Positions 11,531-23,446 of a DNA stretch of 64,000 nucleotides are shown here, piece after piece. A program made the translations under genes and the position numbers. Under the pieces are notes generated by a model. That model saw only the letters and a list, made by a program, of their open reading frames with translations, ran no database searches and had not been told where the DNA came from. Numbering within the stretch: the first letter of the stretch is position 1; each line of letters begins with the position of its first letter. Location: contig CM075652.1 in the NCBI GenBank assembly GCA_037953625.1, positions 73,189,501-73,253,500 of the forward strand. The letters are read 5' to 3'. The stretch is from Crotalaria pallida. Its lineage: Eukaryota; Streptophyta; Magnoliopsida; Fabales; Fabaceae.

Positions 11531-12642
11531 GGACCGTGTGCAATGATTGCATAAGACACATACACGCAATGTGCAGCTGTAAGACGCACACGAGATTTGC
11601 GCAATAATGACTCACACAAGATCCCTCAAAACAGGATCGGTTGGGATGTGTACCTGGTCAAGTAAGGCGTCAGGTCGGGTGTCATAAGACGCGCGTTGGA
11701 CGTGTGCAATAAACCGCGAGCGGACCATATGCCATGATTTTGTAAGTCACACGAGATGTGCAACTATAAGACGCACACGGGTTGTGCGCAATGAATGGAC
11801 ACGCCATAACCCCAAAATATGTGTAAGACGCATGTGCGCTTCTCTAAAAGATAAGAAAATGTGAAAGGAAGAAAGATAAGAAAAGTGTAAGAATAAAATG
11901 AAAAGAAGACATTAGAAAATGATATACGTGAGAATAAAGTGAAAGGAAAGGAAAGGGCTAAGTTAAGGATTATAAATGTATATGAATGAGCATGATTTGG
12001 AGTGAGTTTTAAATTATATGAGCTATTTGAATTGTGGTGTTTGACTTGGTATAGCATTATGTCATATTAGAAATTGTTTTCATATGTTATGTGTAATGCT
12101 CACTCTGTACTGTTTTTACACAGGTACTGAGTATGAGCTAGCACAGATCCTGGCCGAGCAGGAGTACTCTCCCTCATAGAGAGAGTTGGTTTTAGTAGTT
12201 GGACGTGGTGTCATGTCCTGGGACCTTTATTTTGATATGATAATGTAGTCTGTTTTGATGTATAAATGTAAATAGTTCTTTATGATGGGCCCAGGACAAC
12301 TCCTTTGGGGAAAGGAGTCCTTTTGGGAAATTTAAACAATTTCAAATACTTGATTATATGCTGCTATAACTTTGATGTGATGATAACTGATATCTAGAGT
12401 GCACTATGCTGCACAATGTGAATATATATGCCTTGCTGGCATTCTGAATGATATAAATTATGAGTTTATCAGGTGACAAGAAGAACTAAATTTTGGGAAA
12501 GCTGTAATAACAAAGGAAACTCCGTCTGTTTGACAGAAGATTTTTATAAGTTAAAATGCTTAATGATGTTCTAAAAGGAATATTTTTCAGGTTCATTAAT
12601 TGCTAATGGGTAATTAAGGGTAATTATAGTTAGGGTGTTACA
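11531..12642 (+). mobile_element. LTR-like fragment E
   Basis: Ends in agggtgttaca at 12642, a typical gypsy LTR end. It contains a branch-point-like GCTCACTC and an acceptor acacag at 12122-12123, the same arrangement as in the other LTRs. Short diverged repeats with taagacgcacacg occur around 11580 and 11769, within two larger repeats starting cggacc at 11531 and 11721. Left end missing at the border with L3. No ORF of note. Confidence 0.5.
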
Positions 12643-13072
12643 TGCTAAACAGATTATTTGAATGGATTGTGAAAGGAGAAAATCCCTCAATTAACAAAAG
12701 TGGGTCCAAAACCATTTGGTTACCAAAAAGAAAGGCTTAAGGTATTTTGTAGGTATGCATGAAGGGAATGAGCTTTAAAATTTTATAATCATTCAGCAAT
12801 CAGCACCTTCAAGCATGTGAGAGTTGGAGAAAATAAATGAAATTCAAGGTATCAAGTAAGTGTGTCGCCTATGTTTTTATTTCATGAAATAATATCTTTA
12901 ATATGGTGAGAGGTTACCATTGACAATAGTGAATTTGTTTAATATACATATGTTGATGAAGTTGGATAAGGGAGTAAACTGCATTATGTTTGTGTTAGTT
13001 ATTTGATGAATGTAAAATTTGTGTGTTATATAAGAGAAGGTTTGAGATTGTTATGCATATTGCAAAATTGTT
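12643..13072. other. Unassigned A/T-rich sequence
   Basis: No sizeable ORF. Bases 12645-12740 can be read as a short stretch ending in KTIWLPKRK, vaguely like the segment before a copia protease, but it stops at once. It could be an old retrotransposon remnant. Confidence 0.3.
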
Positions 13073-13329
13073 ATGAGTATGTAATGCAAATGTGTTTAAT
13101 TGGGTGAGTATATGTATGACAATTGATTAGTTGATGTGTGAAAAATATTTTCAAATATTTTTTCATGATTTATACAATGATTAAATATTGATTATTGTGT
13201 GAAATTTGAAATTTGAATGTTACTGCATTATTTTTTATCTGGTTACAGTATCTAACCGGTTAGGTAACCCTCTAACTGGTTAGCGCGCTGTATATCAGAA
13301 TAAGAAGAGCAGTTTTAAAACAGTTTTTC
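13073..13329. repeat. 257-bp repeat, copy 2
   Basis: Second copy of 8495-8751. Its right edge coincides with the border of copia element F at 13330, and the copy-1 right edge coincides with the border to the L3 side. Confidence 0.95.
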
Positions 13330-13527
13330 ACATAAAAAAAATGAGAAGCTCATGTCTTTTATCTCTCCCCCTTTTGTAAGAGAAGCATGTATGATCATGC
13401 TAAACACCCCCTGAAACACTGAGTTAAGACGTTAATAATAACAAGGGATTAAATAATCATGCTCACATATTCAACCAAGGTGAGCGGCAGATGCTAGACC
13501 GATTTCTCTACGAATAAAAAAGATGTT

Positions 13528-14337
13528 TTATTTAGGAAGCGGTTTCGTAAAGATATCAGCGAACTGCCTTGTAGTATCCATATACTCAATAATACAATCA
13601 CCTCTTTGAATATGATCACGAATAAAATGGTGACGAATCTCTATGTGCTTTGTGCGTGAATATTGCACTGGGTTTTTGGTTATTGCACTAGTGTTATCAC
13701 ATTTTATGGGAATGTGATCTAGACTTACACCAAAGTCTAGGATTTGCTGTTTTAACCATAAGATTTTTGCACAACAGCTATCCGCAGCGACATATTCAGC
13801 CTCAGCTGTGGATAGGACTACAATAGATTGTTTCTTGCTAGCCCAAGATACTAAAGAACTACCTAGGAGGTGACATGTGCCACTTGTGCTTTTCCTATCT
13901 CCTTTGCAACCAGCAAAATCAGAATCGGAATACCCAACAAGGTTACAAGTGGAACCTTTGGGGTACCATAAACCCATATCAATTGTGCCGGATAGATATT
14001 TCATTATTCTTTTGACAGCAACCACGTACGTTTCTTTTGGATTCACCTGAAAGCATGCACACATGCCTACACTAAACATGATATCCGGCCTACTTGTCGT
14101 TAAGTAAAGAAGGGAACCAATCATACCTCGATACTTTGTAATTTCAACGGGTTTACCTTCGTCATCCTTGTCTAGATAGCATGATGTACTCATAGGTGTT
14201 GCTACTGCTTTGGCCTTATCCATGCCGAATCTTTTTAATAATTCCTTGCAGTACTTTGTTTGACTGATGAATATTCCATCCTCTGCATGTTTGATTTGTA
14301 ATCCTAGAAAGAATTTGAGTTCGCCCATCAGAGACAT
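13528..14337 (-). pseudogene. pol: End of reverse transcriptase and RNase H of copia F
   Basis: The 269-codon frame starts with GELKFFLGLQIKHAEDGIFI, the C-terminal reverse transcriptase segment. RNase H follows, with its acidic residues visible: YSDSDFAGCKGDRKSTSGTC, STAEAEYVAA and CDNTSA. It ends with HIEIRHHFIRD and the QFADIFTKPL motif. The domain itself looks undamaged; one stop (UAG) just upstream separates it from the reverse transcriptase ORF. Confidence 0.9.
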
Positions 14338-14349
14338 TTCGAACTCTTC

Positions 14350-15012
14350 CTACATTAGACTAGAAAATTCCTTGCAAAGGATTTCATTAGTAGCACCGAA
14401 TATAATATCATCAACATATATTTGAACTAAAAGAATGTCCTTTCCTTGCTTTTTAATAAAAAGTGTGTTGTCAACCTTCCCCCTTTCAAAATCCTTTTCA
14501 AGTAAAAATTTGTTCAATCGCTCATACCATGCTCTAGGAGCTTGTTTGAGTCCATAAAGTGCCTTTTTCAATTTAAAAACATAATCAGGATGTTCAAAAT
14601 TTTCAAAACCAGGAGGTTGGCTAACATACACTTCTTTATTTATAAAACCATTTAGAAAGGCACTCTTTACATCCATTTGATACAATTTAAAATCTAAGAT
14701 ACATGCAAAAGCTAAAAGCAACCTAATGGCTTCCAACCTAGCAAAAGGGGCAAAAGTTTCATCATAATCTATCCCCTCTTCCTGGTTGTAGCCTTGTCCA
14801 ACCAATCTAGCTTTGTTTCGAATAATTATACCAGCCTCATCAAGTTTGTTTTTAAAAATCCATTTTGTTCCAATAATTTGATGAGAATCAGGCCTAGGAA
14901 CAAGTTCCCAAACTTGGTTCTTTCGAACTGGTTTCTCAAGTGGAGCCAAAAATATTTTCGAGGCTTCAATTGATGAACATTGGCTACTGGCTATGCAAGA
15001 AGAATTAAACAA
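14350..15012 (-). pseudogene. pol: Reverse transcriptase of copia F
   Basis: 220 codons. WIFKNKLDE and RLVGQGYNQEEGIDYDETFA open the domain; LYQMDVKSAFLNG has the first catalytic Asp; ALYGLKQAPRAWYERL follows; YVDDIIFG carries the catalytic Asp pair intact. The ORF ends at a TAG where related elements read Gln, a C-to-T change. Confidence 0.9.
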
Positions 15013-16149
15013 AAGCCATATGATTACACAAATTACTAAGAGAATTATGAGTACTTACACCATTGGTTATATCACCTATAACTTGATCGATTGGATGGTG
15101 TCGTGATGTTTTCCATTCCTTAGGAAGATCTGCATTAGGCTCGGTGGAATTCCCTTGATTTTGCATTTGATTTTCATTTGTTTCATTTGCCTTTTCGTTT
15201 CCTTGGGATTCCTTCTTTTCTTCCAGGATTGGTTCAAGATCCTCATCAAGATATAGTTTTCCTAGAATACCTGCAACATCATCAACAGATACCTTTCCTA
15301 GCTTTCTGGGATTAGACTCATCAAAAGCTACATGAGTAGATTCTTCAATACTATTACGAGTCTTATTGAAAATCCTATAAGCTTTGCTCGACGCAGAATA
15401 ACCAAGGAATATACCCTCATTAGCTCTATCATCAAAACACCCTAGATTGTCTCTACCATTATTATGCACAAAACATTTACATCCAAAGACTCTCAAATGG
15501 AATATATTGGGTTTTCTCCCCTTGTACAACTCGTAGGGGGTTTTCTTTAAAATAGGCCTTATTAAAACACGGTTCATAACATAACATGTTGTACTTACTG
15601 CATCGGCCCAAAAATATGCAGGCAAGTTCATGTCACTAAGCATTGTCCGAGAAAGTTCTTTTAAAGATCGATTTTTCCTCTCCACAACCCCGTTTTGTTC
15701 CGAAGTTCTTGGAGCTGAAAATAATGCTTAATGCCATGTTTTTCGCAAAACTTTTCAAAAAGATAGTTTTCAAATTCACCGCCATGATCAGTCTTAATGG
15801 ATGCAATGCTCAAATGCATTTGGTTTTGAACAACCATTGCTAGCTTTTTGAATTCATGGAATGCATCATTTTTATGAGTAATGAATAAAGTCCATGTATA
15901 CCTAGTATAGTCATCCACAATAACCAAGCAATAATAGTTGCCACCAAAGCTTTTAGTTTGACATGGTCCAAAAAGATCCATATGTAAAAGCTCGAAGGGT
16001 CTTTGTGTAAAAACAATATTTTTAGGAGGAAAAGGTACCCTTGTGAGTTTTGATTTTTGACATGGATCACATTTTTCAGAAATAGAAAATATTTGCTTTG
16101 TCAAACCAACTACTAAGTTTTTAAAAGATAGTTTGTTCAAATGATTCAT
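15005..16149 (-). pseudogene. pol: Integrase of copia F, two frames
   Basis: The upstream piece (15661-16149) has the zinc-binding C..C (CDPCQKSK) and two catalytic Asp residues, in LLHMDLFGPC and IKTDHGGEFEN. The downstream piece (15005-15685) is in another frame and starts at MERKNRSLKELSRTM, with the third catalytic residue Glu, then RVFGCKCFVHNN and IFLGYSASSKAYRIFN, the copia integrase C-terminal signatures. A frameshift near 15690 joins them. All three acidic catalytic residues are present but not in one frame. Confidence 0.85.
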
Positions 16150-16301
16150 GTGGATGTACCTATCCTACGATGCCATAGCCAAGACTCATCCTCTTTACTA
16201 ATTAAACATTTAGCATCATTTTAGGGAATTGAATTAAGATCAATTAAGTACACATTGTTTACCCTGCGAGCAACAAGCTTAATAAGATTGTCAATTTTAC
16301 C

Positions 16302-16562
16302 CTATATAATACAACTATCAAAATAAAAGATAACCCTATTGCCCTTATCACATAACTGACTAATACCTAGCAAGTTATGCTTTAGGCCTTCAAAGTGCAA
16401 AACATTTTCAATGCAAGGGTTAAGAGGAATACCTACTTTACCAACTCCAAGTATCCTTCCTTTGTTGTTGTCTCCAAAAGTTACATGTCCTTTGTCCTTT
16501 GGAATGAGGTGAGAGAATTTTGATTTGTCTCCAGTCATGTGTTTAGAACAACTGCTATCCAA
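16302..16562 (-). pseudogene. pol: Protease fragment of copia F
   Basis: 86 codons: MDSSCSKHMTGDKSKF is the copia protease start, where the active-site D-[ST]-G has become D-S-S. VTFGDNNKGRILGVG and GLKHNLLGISQLCDKG complete the domain. A frame break separates it from gag and from integrase (16150-16301). Confidence 0.85.
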
Positions 16563-16855
16563 GTACCATCATGTTTTCCTTTCTTCCGGAGTAACCTACA
16601 AGAGAATATTTCATGTTTTCTTTTTAGGTACCCATATCTTTTTGGGTCATTTCATGTTAGTGTTACCATAGTTTACATCGTGCCACCTTTTAGTTTCATT
16701 GTTCTTTTTAATGAACTTCACTTTTCGGTGTTTGCACTCATGTGCACCATGGCCTTTTCTTCCACAAAAATGACATATTATAATAGGCTTCTTATGTGAG
16801 CTAGCGGAGAAAAAAATGGTGCTTAATTGTTTTTGGTGCCTGCCGGGTTGATATC

Positions 16856-18320
16856 CTAAACCGGCTCAATTGAAAAAACATTTGGTCTCCTTAGCATTAA
16901 ATTTAAAGTATTTCTTCCTTTTGTAAACTTTGCAAGTGTTTCTTTTAAAACCTCATTTTCTTTTACTAAATCCTTGCAAAATTTACAAGAAGATGAACTA
17001 GCTTGAAATTTAATTTCATTACTAGAGGTGTTTGAGGATTTACTTAAGGTTGTATTCAGCTCTTTGTTTTTATTTTTCAAAATTTTATTTTCCTTTTCAA
17101 GATCAGAATTCTTTTGTAAAATAAAAGCTGACTTTTTCTTTTCTAAACTAACCAATAAGGATAACCTCATTGATTCCTCATGTAACTCCTCAAATGCCTC
17201 TTGTAATTCAAGATAAGAAGGTTCAAGTTCAAGTTCAGAATTTACCTCATCTCCATGTGCCATTAAGCATAGGTTGGTTGTTTCTTTCTGTTCGTCCGAA
17301 TCCTCATCCGAACTTTCATCGTTGTCTAACCACGCCAAGTATGCTTGCTTTCCTTTCCTTGAGTTGGAGGTTTTTCTTTCTAAATTCTCCTTCTTTTTCA
17401 AGTACTTGTAGCACTCCGCTCTGATGTGACCGGGCTTGCCACATTCATGACATGTGATAGCTGATCCTCTACCTTTGTTAGCGTCTCTTTTATTTTGAGT
17501 AGTGAAGTTGCTCTTCTTTCTCAGAAACTTCCCTGAATTTTTTGACAAGAAGTCTCATATGTTCATCACTGATTAGTTCCTTGTCAGAGTCACCTTCGGT
17601 GGATGGTGCTTCAGCTTTGAATGCGAGACTCTTCACCTTTTTGGTCTCCTCTTCATGTTGTGCTAATCTTTTCAATTCACTCTCGTGTTCCTGTAGTTTT
17701 CCGAATAATGTAGTGAGAGTCATGGTTGAGAGATTTCTTGATTCCATTATGGTCGTCACCTTTGGTTACCATTCTCTCCCTAGGCACCTCAGCACTTTGT
17801 TGATCAGTTCTTCGTTGGTGAATTTCTTCCCCAAGGTTACGAGCTAATTGACTATCATTGTGAAGCACTTTTGGATCTCTTGTACTGATTCTCCATCCTT
17901 CATTCGGAAAAGTTCATATTCTCCTGTCAGGGCGTTGATTCTTGATCTTTTGACTTCATTGGTACCTTCATGGGTGACCTCTAAAGTATCCCACATTTGT
18001 TGTGCTATCTCACATGTAGATATCCTGAAAAACTCATCATAACTCAAAGCAGATGTTATTATATTTTTCGCTTTCAATTCGTATTGGACTCTACGTTCCT
18101 CCTCTTCCGTCCACTCAGCCATAGGCTTATCGGCGGTGTTACCATTAACCACTTGAGTCGGAACATATGGTCCATTAACGACTGCATCCCAAACCTTTAA
18201 TCCTACTCCTTGAATAAAGATTTTCATCCGGGCTTTCCAATAAGCGTACCCTACCCCGTCAAACATGGGAGGACGATTAATAGAACTCCCTTCACCACCA
18301 AATGGAGAGTTTGAAGCCAT
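16856..18320 (-). pseudogene. gag: gag of copia F
   Basis: Starts at the ATG of MASNSPFGG (18318-18320), 36 bases inside the primer site. FDGVGYAYWKARMKIFIQG is the UBN2-type gag start. The frame breaks near 17850 and near 17520, giving three pieces. The last (16856-17548) contains the zinc knuckle CHECGKPGHIRAEC and then a long charged coiled coil. The usual copia capsid protein, not producible from this copy. Confidence 0.85.
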
Positions 18321-18356
18321 ACTCTTGAGACGATTAAGTCTTAACACAAGAAACTA

Positions 18357-18368
18357 GCTCTGATACCA
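18357..18368 (-). promoter_or_regulatory. Primer-binding site of copia F
   Basis: On the minus strand TGGTATCAGAGC, complementary to the 3' end of initiator tRNA-Met. It is 2 bases from the LTR edge at 18371. Confidence 0.93.
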
Positions 18369-21300
18369 ATTGTTAGGATCCGCCTCAAAATCTCGAGAGG
18401 GGGGGGGGGTGAATCGAGTTTTATTAATTTATTGAAAAAGCACGTATAATTTAAAAATGTGTAATATGTCAAGTTAGTCCCTGACTTTATCGAAATATCA
18501 ATTTAGTCCCTGAGATAGGAGAACGTCGATCAAGTTAGTGTAACACCCCGATTCGGCAACTTGAAACTTAAACTAAATATAGTGAAAATTAGGGCCATTT
18601 TTTTTTAAAACAAGTGTTATGTGAACGTGAGAACACTTAGACTTTTAAAACATAGCTATAATTAAAACTCGTGTTCTCACATTACATAAACTCTTTCAAG
18701 TTCCAAACCGAGATGTCACAAGACACCGCACTTTGAAACCCGTTTTCAAAACACTATTTAAGACGTAGCCCATTTACTTGTTTCAAAACCTTAATGATAA
18801 ATAAAAACTTTTGCCGGGGTACAGTATGATGGAGCTAGGTAACTAAGAACTTATAATGGAGTGCATTCCGCCAGGGAAATTCCTAGCTTCTAGTCATGCT
18901 TCCTAATGCTTGTCGTCTAACTCCGGACTTTGGTTGATGAAGCCCACCACGCTTCCGCTGCGCCATCTACCCGTTGTAATATCAGCGGTTGCCGATACGA
19001 CAACAAGGTAGGAGAGAGTCAGTGTTCCGAACACTAACGGGTTGACCATGCGGTCTCAGGATAATTGCAGTATGAAGATAAATGAACAACAGAACAATAT
19101 GACCAAAATGACATACAAAGACATTCATCATAATGAACATATATAAAACATGTTATTCACGTAGCATATAGGAATCACTTATAACGAAACGTATCCTAAC
19201 ACATCAATATCATCATTCATAACCCAATCATTCATTCCCATTCTTATAAACACATTCTCAAAATCTTTCTCATGAGTTCTCACGACTTTTCTCAATCCTT
19301 CTTTCATCATAAATTCCACACTTATCTCTTATTCCACGAATCCTTTCTTATATACTCATCTTATAAGTCTTATTTGAAGCTTGATATATTTTTCTTTGAA
19401 CCTCTTTGTCTTTTAAGTTTTATTGTTTCGATTAGCATCAATGATGAGGGGGAAACATCATTGAGCTCACACACGTCTACATCTCCTCGGTCAACCACCC
19501 AACCTAGTCGGAAGCAAACAGGAGTACAGGACCTTTACCACGCGGGCACGACAGCTGTCACACAAACAAATGGTCCCAGACCAGGAGGCCCAGCCTCAAA
19601 TCAATTCAATGCATATCATATAATCAAGGCACGCTCCCAGCGGCAATCACAAATGCCCCGTTCCAGTCCCTCTCACTGTTCCTGAAATGCCATAGGGGTG
19701 ACAACACTATTCCGGTCCCGGGTGCAGAACTTACCACAGCATTAGACCCAGTCCCTACCACGTTAGTACGCCACATGTGGGATTCATTCCGCCTAGAATA
19801 GTACTCAAAGCCTCATGATGTTTTACCGCCCTAGCTTACCCTATTGCATTCACAACCCGAATATCCTTGATATCCGGGGTACCTTCCTCTCCACTACTTC
19901 GATACGACACTCATGCCTCACCGCGTTTGCAAATGTCTTTTAAAGTCTTTTAATGTTTTACGATTTATTTAACGGCTTAATCCTAACAGTCGGTTCGTCC
20001 TTGGCGCATCCCTTCAACGAAGCCCGACCACTAAACGCAATCCATTCCCCCTACATCTCAATGGCATCTTGCCTCAAATCACTTTCTCATAAACTCATTC
20101 TCAACACACTTCTCCTCAACATCATCAATATCTTTTCCTCGTCTTTCTCAAAGTATCTTTTCGCAAAACTTTCTCGAAAACATGATTTCACAAAACTTTT
20201 ACTTCACAAAACATTTTCAGAAAAATTCTTTCACAAAACCTTTTTCAAAAATCTCTTTTCAAAACCGTTTTCAAAAATCATATTTTTGGATGAGTGTTAA
20301 TGGAGGAGTAAGCTCAACTCAACACTAAGCTTCTTTCGAAAAACATGAACGAGGACTCACATCTCTACTCAAACCACATCTCACTTTCACAACCATGTTC
20401 TCTTTCAAATCTCAACTCTTTCCACTCAAATATCAATTCTCTTTCTTTCATTCTTTATCTCTTTCTCAATCATTCTCATACTTTCTCTTCATCCTCGACT
20501 CATCACTTATTTCTTTCTCAATCATTGCTCATGTTTCTTGTTTATTTCTCTTTTCTCTTTTCAATTTATCTTATTACTTTTCACAGCTTTGCTGTTATCG
20601 CTTTACTATTCAGACGTAAACAAACATTTCTAAACAAAATAAAGTATGGAAACAGATAAACATTTTGTATGCAAATAAACAGGTAGACATCTAATCGCAA
20701 ATATCTATATTTCCTAGATAATTCGCAGTACTCTCACAATCCATCTATTCGGATCGCGAGCAACCACGTTACGGGACCACCGCACTCTCACTCACCTTGA
20801 TGCCCAAGCATCCGAAAGCTTCCCAAGATTTCCATTCGTTATCCTTGCCACGTTTCCTTCGCGTCCGTCACCCGAACTAGAACATTTTTCCCCCGTGCGT
20901 TAGAAACGATTACGTGAATTCTTAATTTCGTTTTAAAATACTTTGAAATAAATTCCCTTTTTCGAAGACACATTGCCAATATCCAAAGGATCTAATTCCA
21001 TTTTAAATCTCAAAAAGAGTTTTCAAGAAGACTTTGAAATAATCTTTTTATTAAAATAAAATCCATTTTTCTTAATTTAAAACACTTTAGTTGGAAAAAT
21101 CACTTTCTTTGAACACTGAATGAAATCTTTAAGAAAACAACTCTTTGAAAATCTTTATTAAATCAAACACAAAAATTCAAGAAGGTACAACTTCAAAAAC
21201 AATCAGATTAATTTATTAAATTTCTAAACTTCATTATAAGATACTGATCAAGGAGGTTCTTTAAAATTTTCAAATCAATTTAAGTTATTTAAATCAAACT

Positions 21301-23333
21301 TTTTAAATAAAATACTTTTCAATTACTTTTAAAACTCAAACATATATTTTTCACAAACCAAGTTCACAAACAGATTCAAAACAATTCCAATACTTTCAAA
21401 TAGCACCAAGAATAATCACATACAGATTTCAGGACATGCAAAGCATCTAAAACATTCATAAACACACAGTGAAAGTCACACTTTCATCCATATTAAAATC
21501 ATTAATTAAGATCTTAATAATTTAACTTAACCTCCTAATTAACTTAACAAACCGAACCACACATGGTTATTATTTTCTAATCACAGATTAATTTTAAAAC
21601 TAAAAATCATTAGATTAGCATTATAAAAATCCTTTCATATAATCAAATGAACTCAGTTATTTCTAAAATCAAAAGATAACAGTGAACACATATCACATTC
21701 ATTCAAATACATAACATATAAGCATTTAGGAATATAATCACACTTCATTTCATGAAAACAATTATCCAACCATTTTAAACATGTATGGACCGAATAATAC
21801 ATATACAATTTCACAATAATTTAAATCATAAACTATTACACATATTTTCTTTTAAATTCAAATACTTCATGCATGCACTCTTTGAAATCTTAAATTCAAA
21901 AACCTCATCATATATGCAACCTAAATGAGAGACAATTCTAGTTTCCTACTCCTCCTAGTTGGCCAAAAGTCAACATGCGTGAAACAAGGTTTTTTACTCA
22001 CTTTTTAGGCATACAAAAGTCATGCATTCACACCTAGACATGTAGGTTTTTCAAGCAAAATTTTTTTTTAAACACTTTTAATATTTATAAAATTCAAGTT
22101 CATCATTTTCTCAAAACAAAAACAAAGATTTAATTTTTTTTTACTTCATGAAAATAACATGCACAGAACAAATTCAAGTTCATCATTTTGTTAAAATCCA
22201 AGTTACATTTTAATCTCTAAAAAAAATGACATGCATGAACATAAAATCATTAGATCTAGCCTTAGAACAATCATGCATCAATTTTTCATACAATAAAAAC
22301 ATGAATCCCATGATTTTTTTTAACATGGCCGAATGGCCTAAAAATAAATCATGCACATAATTAAATACTAAATTAAATTAGAGAATCATTTTAAAACTTA
22401 GTTTCTTCAATTTTTCTTAAAAACCGAATCATTCATAAAAGAAAACACAATCTTTTCACTTGAAAATAACATGCAAGTCAAGGATCTAAACACTTTTCAT
22501 TTATCAAGCAAAGACAATTACATGCATATATTTAGATCAACTAAAATAATCACAAAATTATCATGCAAGACCAAAGACTCAAATCTTTTTATAAATTATG
22601 TCTAGATCACAAATTCATTAAATAATAATAAAGACACATATAGATCTAGATCTAACAAGAAAATTCAACATGTAAAGCCAAAGAATTTCATTTTATAAAT
22701 AAACAAGTTTAGATCATGGGTTTTATTCAACAAGTAATTATGGAAATACACCTAGATCACGGTTTAGCAAAAGGACTTAACATGCAAAAACCGAAAGTTT
22801 CACTTTATTATTAAACAAACTTAGATCATAGATTTTTATGTCAAATAATCACATAAACATGCATATATCACGGTTTAGAGCAAGAAAACTAAACATGCAA
22901 AGAGATTTATTTTAGTTTTCACAAAAACCTTAATTTTCCTTAGATCTTTAAAACTTTAGTTAGAAAAATATATTAGATCTAAGAAGAAAAGCCTCAACCG
23001 AAACACAAAGCATAAAGTCTAACTTAAATTATTTAGAGTCCCTAATGTCCTAGATCAAAGATGAAAAACACATAAGATCATCTTTAAGCTTATGAAAATC
23101 AACATGCAAAGAAGAAAAAGAAGTAGATTTACAACTAAAAAGGAAAAACTAAACCATTACAAAATCTTCTTTTGGATCTTCAAGTCCTACAATAAAAGGA
23201 ATTGGCCTTCTAGCTCCTAAGGCTCTTGATCTACAAGGGAAAAGCTTGGTTGAACTTGGATCTCCTTCTTCTTTCTTCCTTCATGTCCACGGCCACTCTC
23301 TCCTTTCTCTTCTCTATTTCTTTTCTTTTCTTT

Positions 23334-23361
23334 CTCTAAGAGGTTGATGAGTCTCTTAGAG
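23334..23361 (-). promoter_or_regulatory. Leader hairpin of the L3 solo LTR
   Basis: CTCTAAGAG at 23334-23342 and CTCTTAGAG at 23353-23361 form a perfect 9-bp stem with a 10-base loop, about 80 bases downstream of the TATA box. LTRs A and B have the same hairpin at the same distance. Confidence 0.7.
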
Positions 23362-23438
23362 TATATTTAGTTTTTGTGTTGGTACGGTGGAAGTGAAAAA
23401 AATGAGAATGAATGGGTGAATGAACTAAGGCTTTTAGG

Positions 23439-23446
23439 ATATATAG
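23439..23446 (-). promoter_or_regulatory. TATA box of the L3 solo LTR
   Basis: On the minus strand CCTATATATCC, about 960 bp inside the LTR. It is followed by a pyrimidine-rich leader with the conserved hairpin. Confidence 0.65.
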
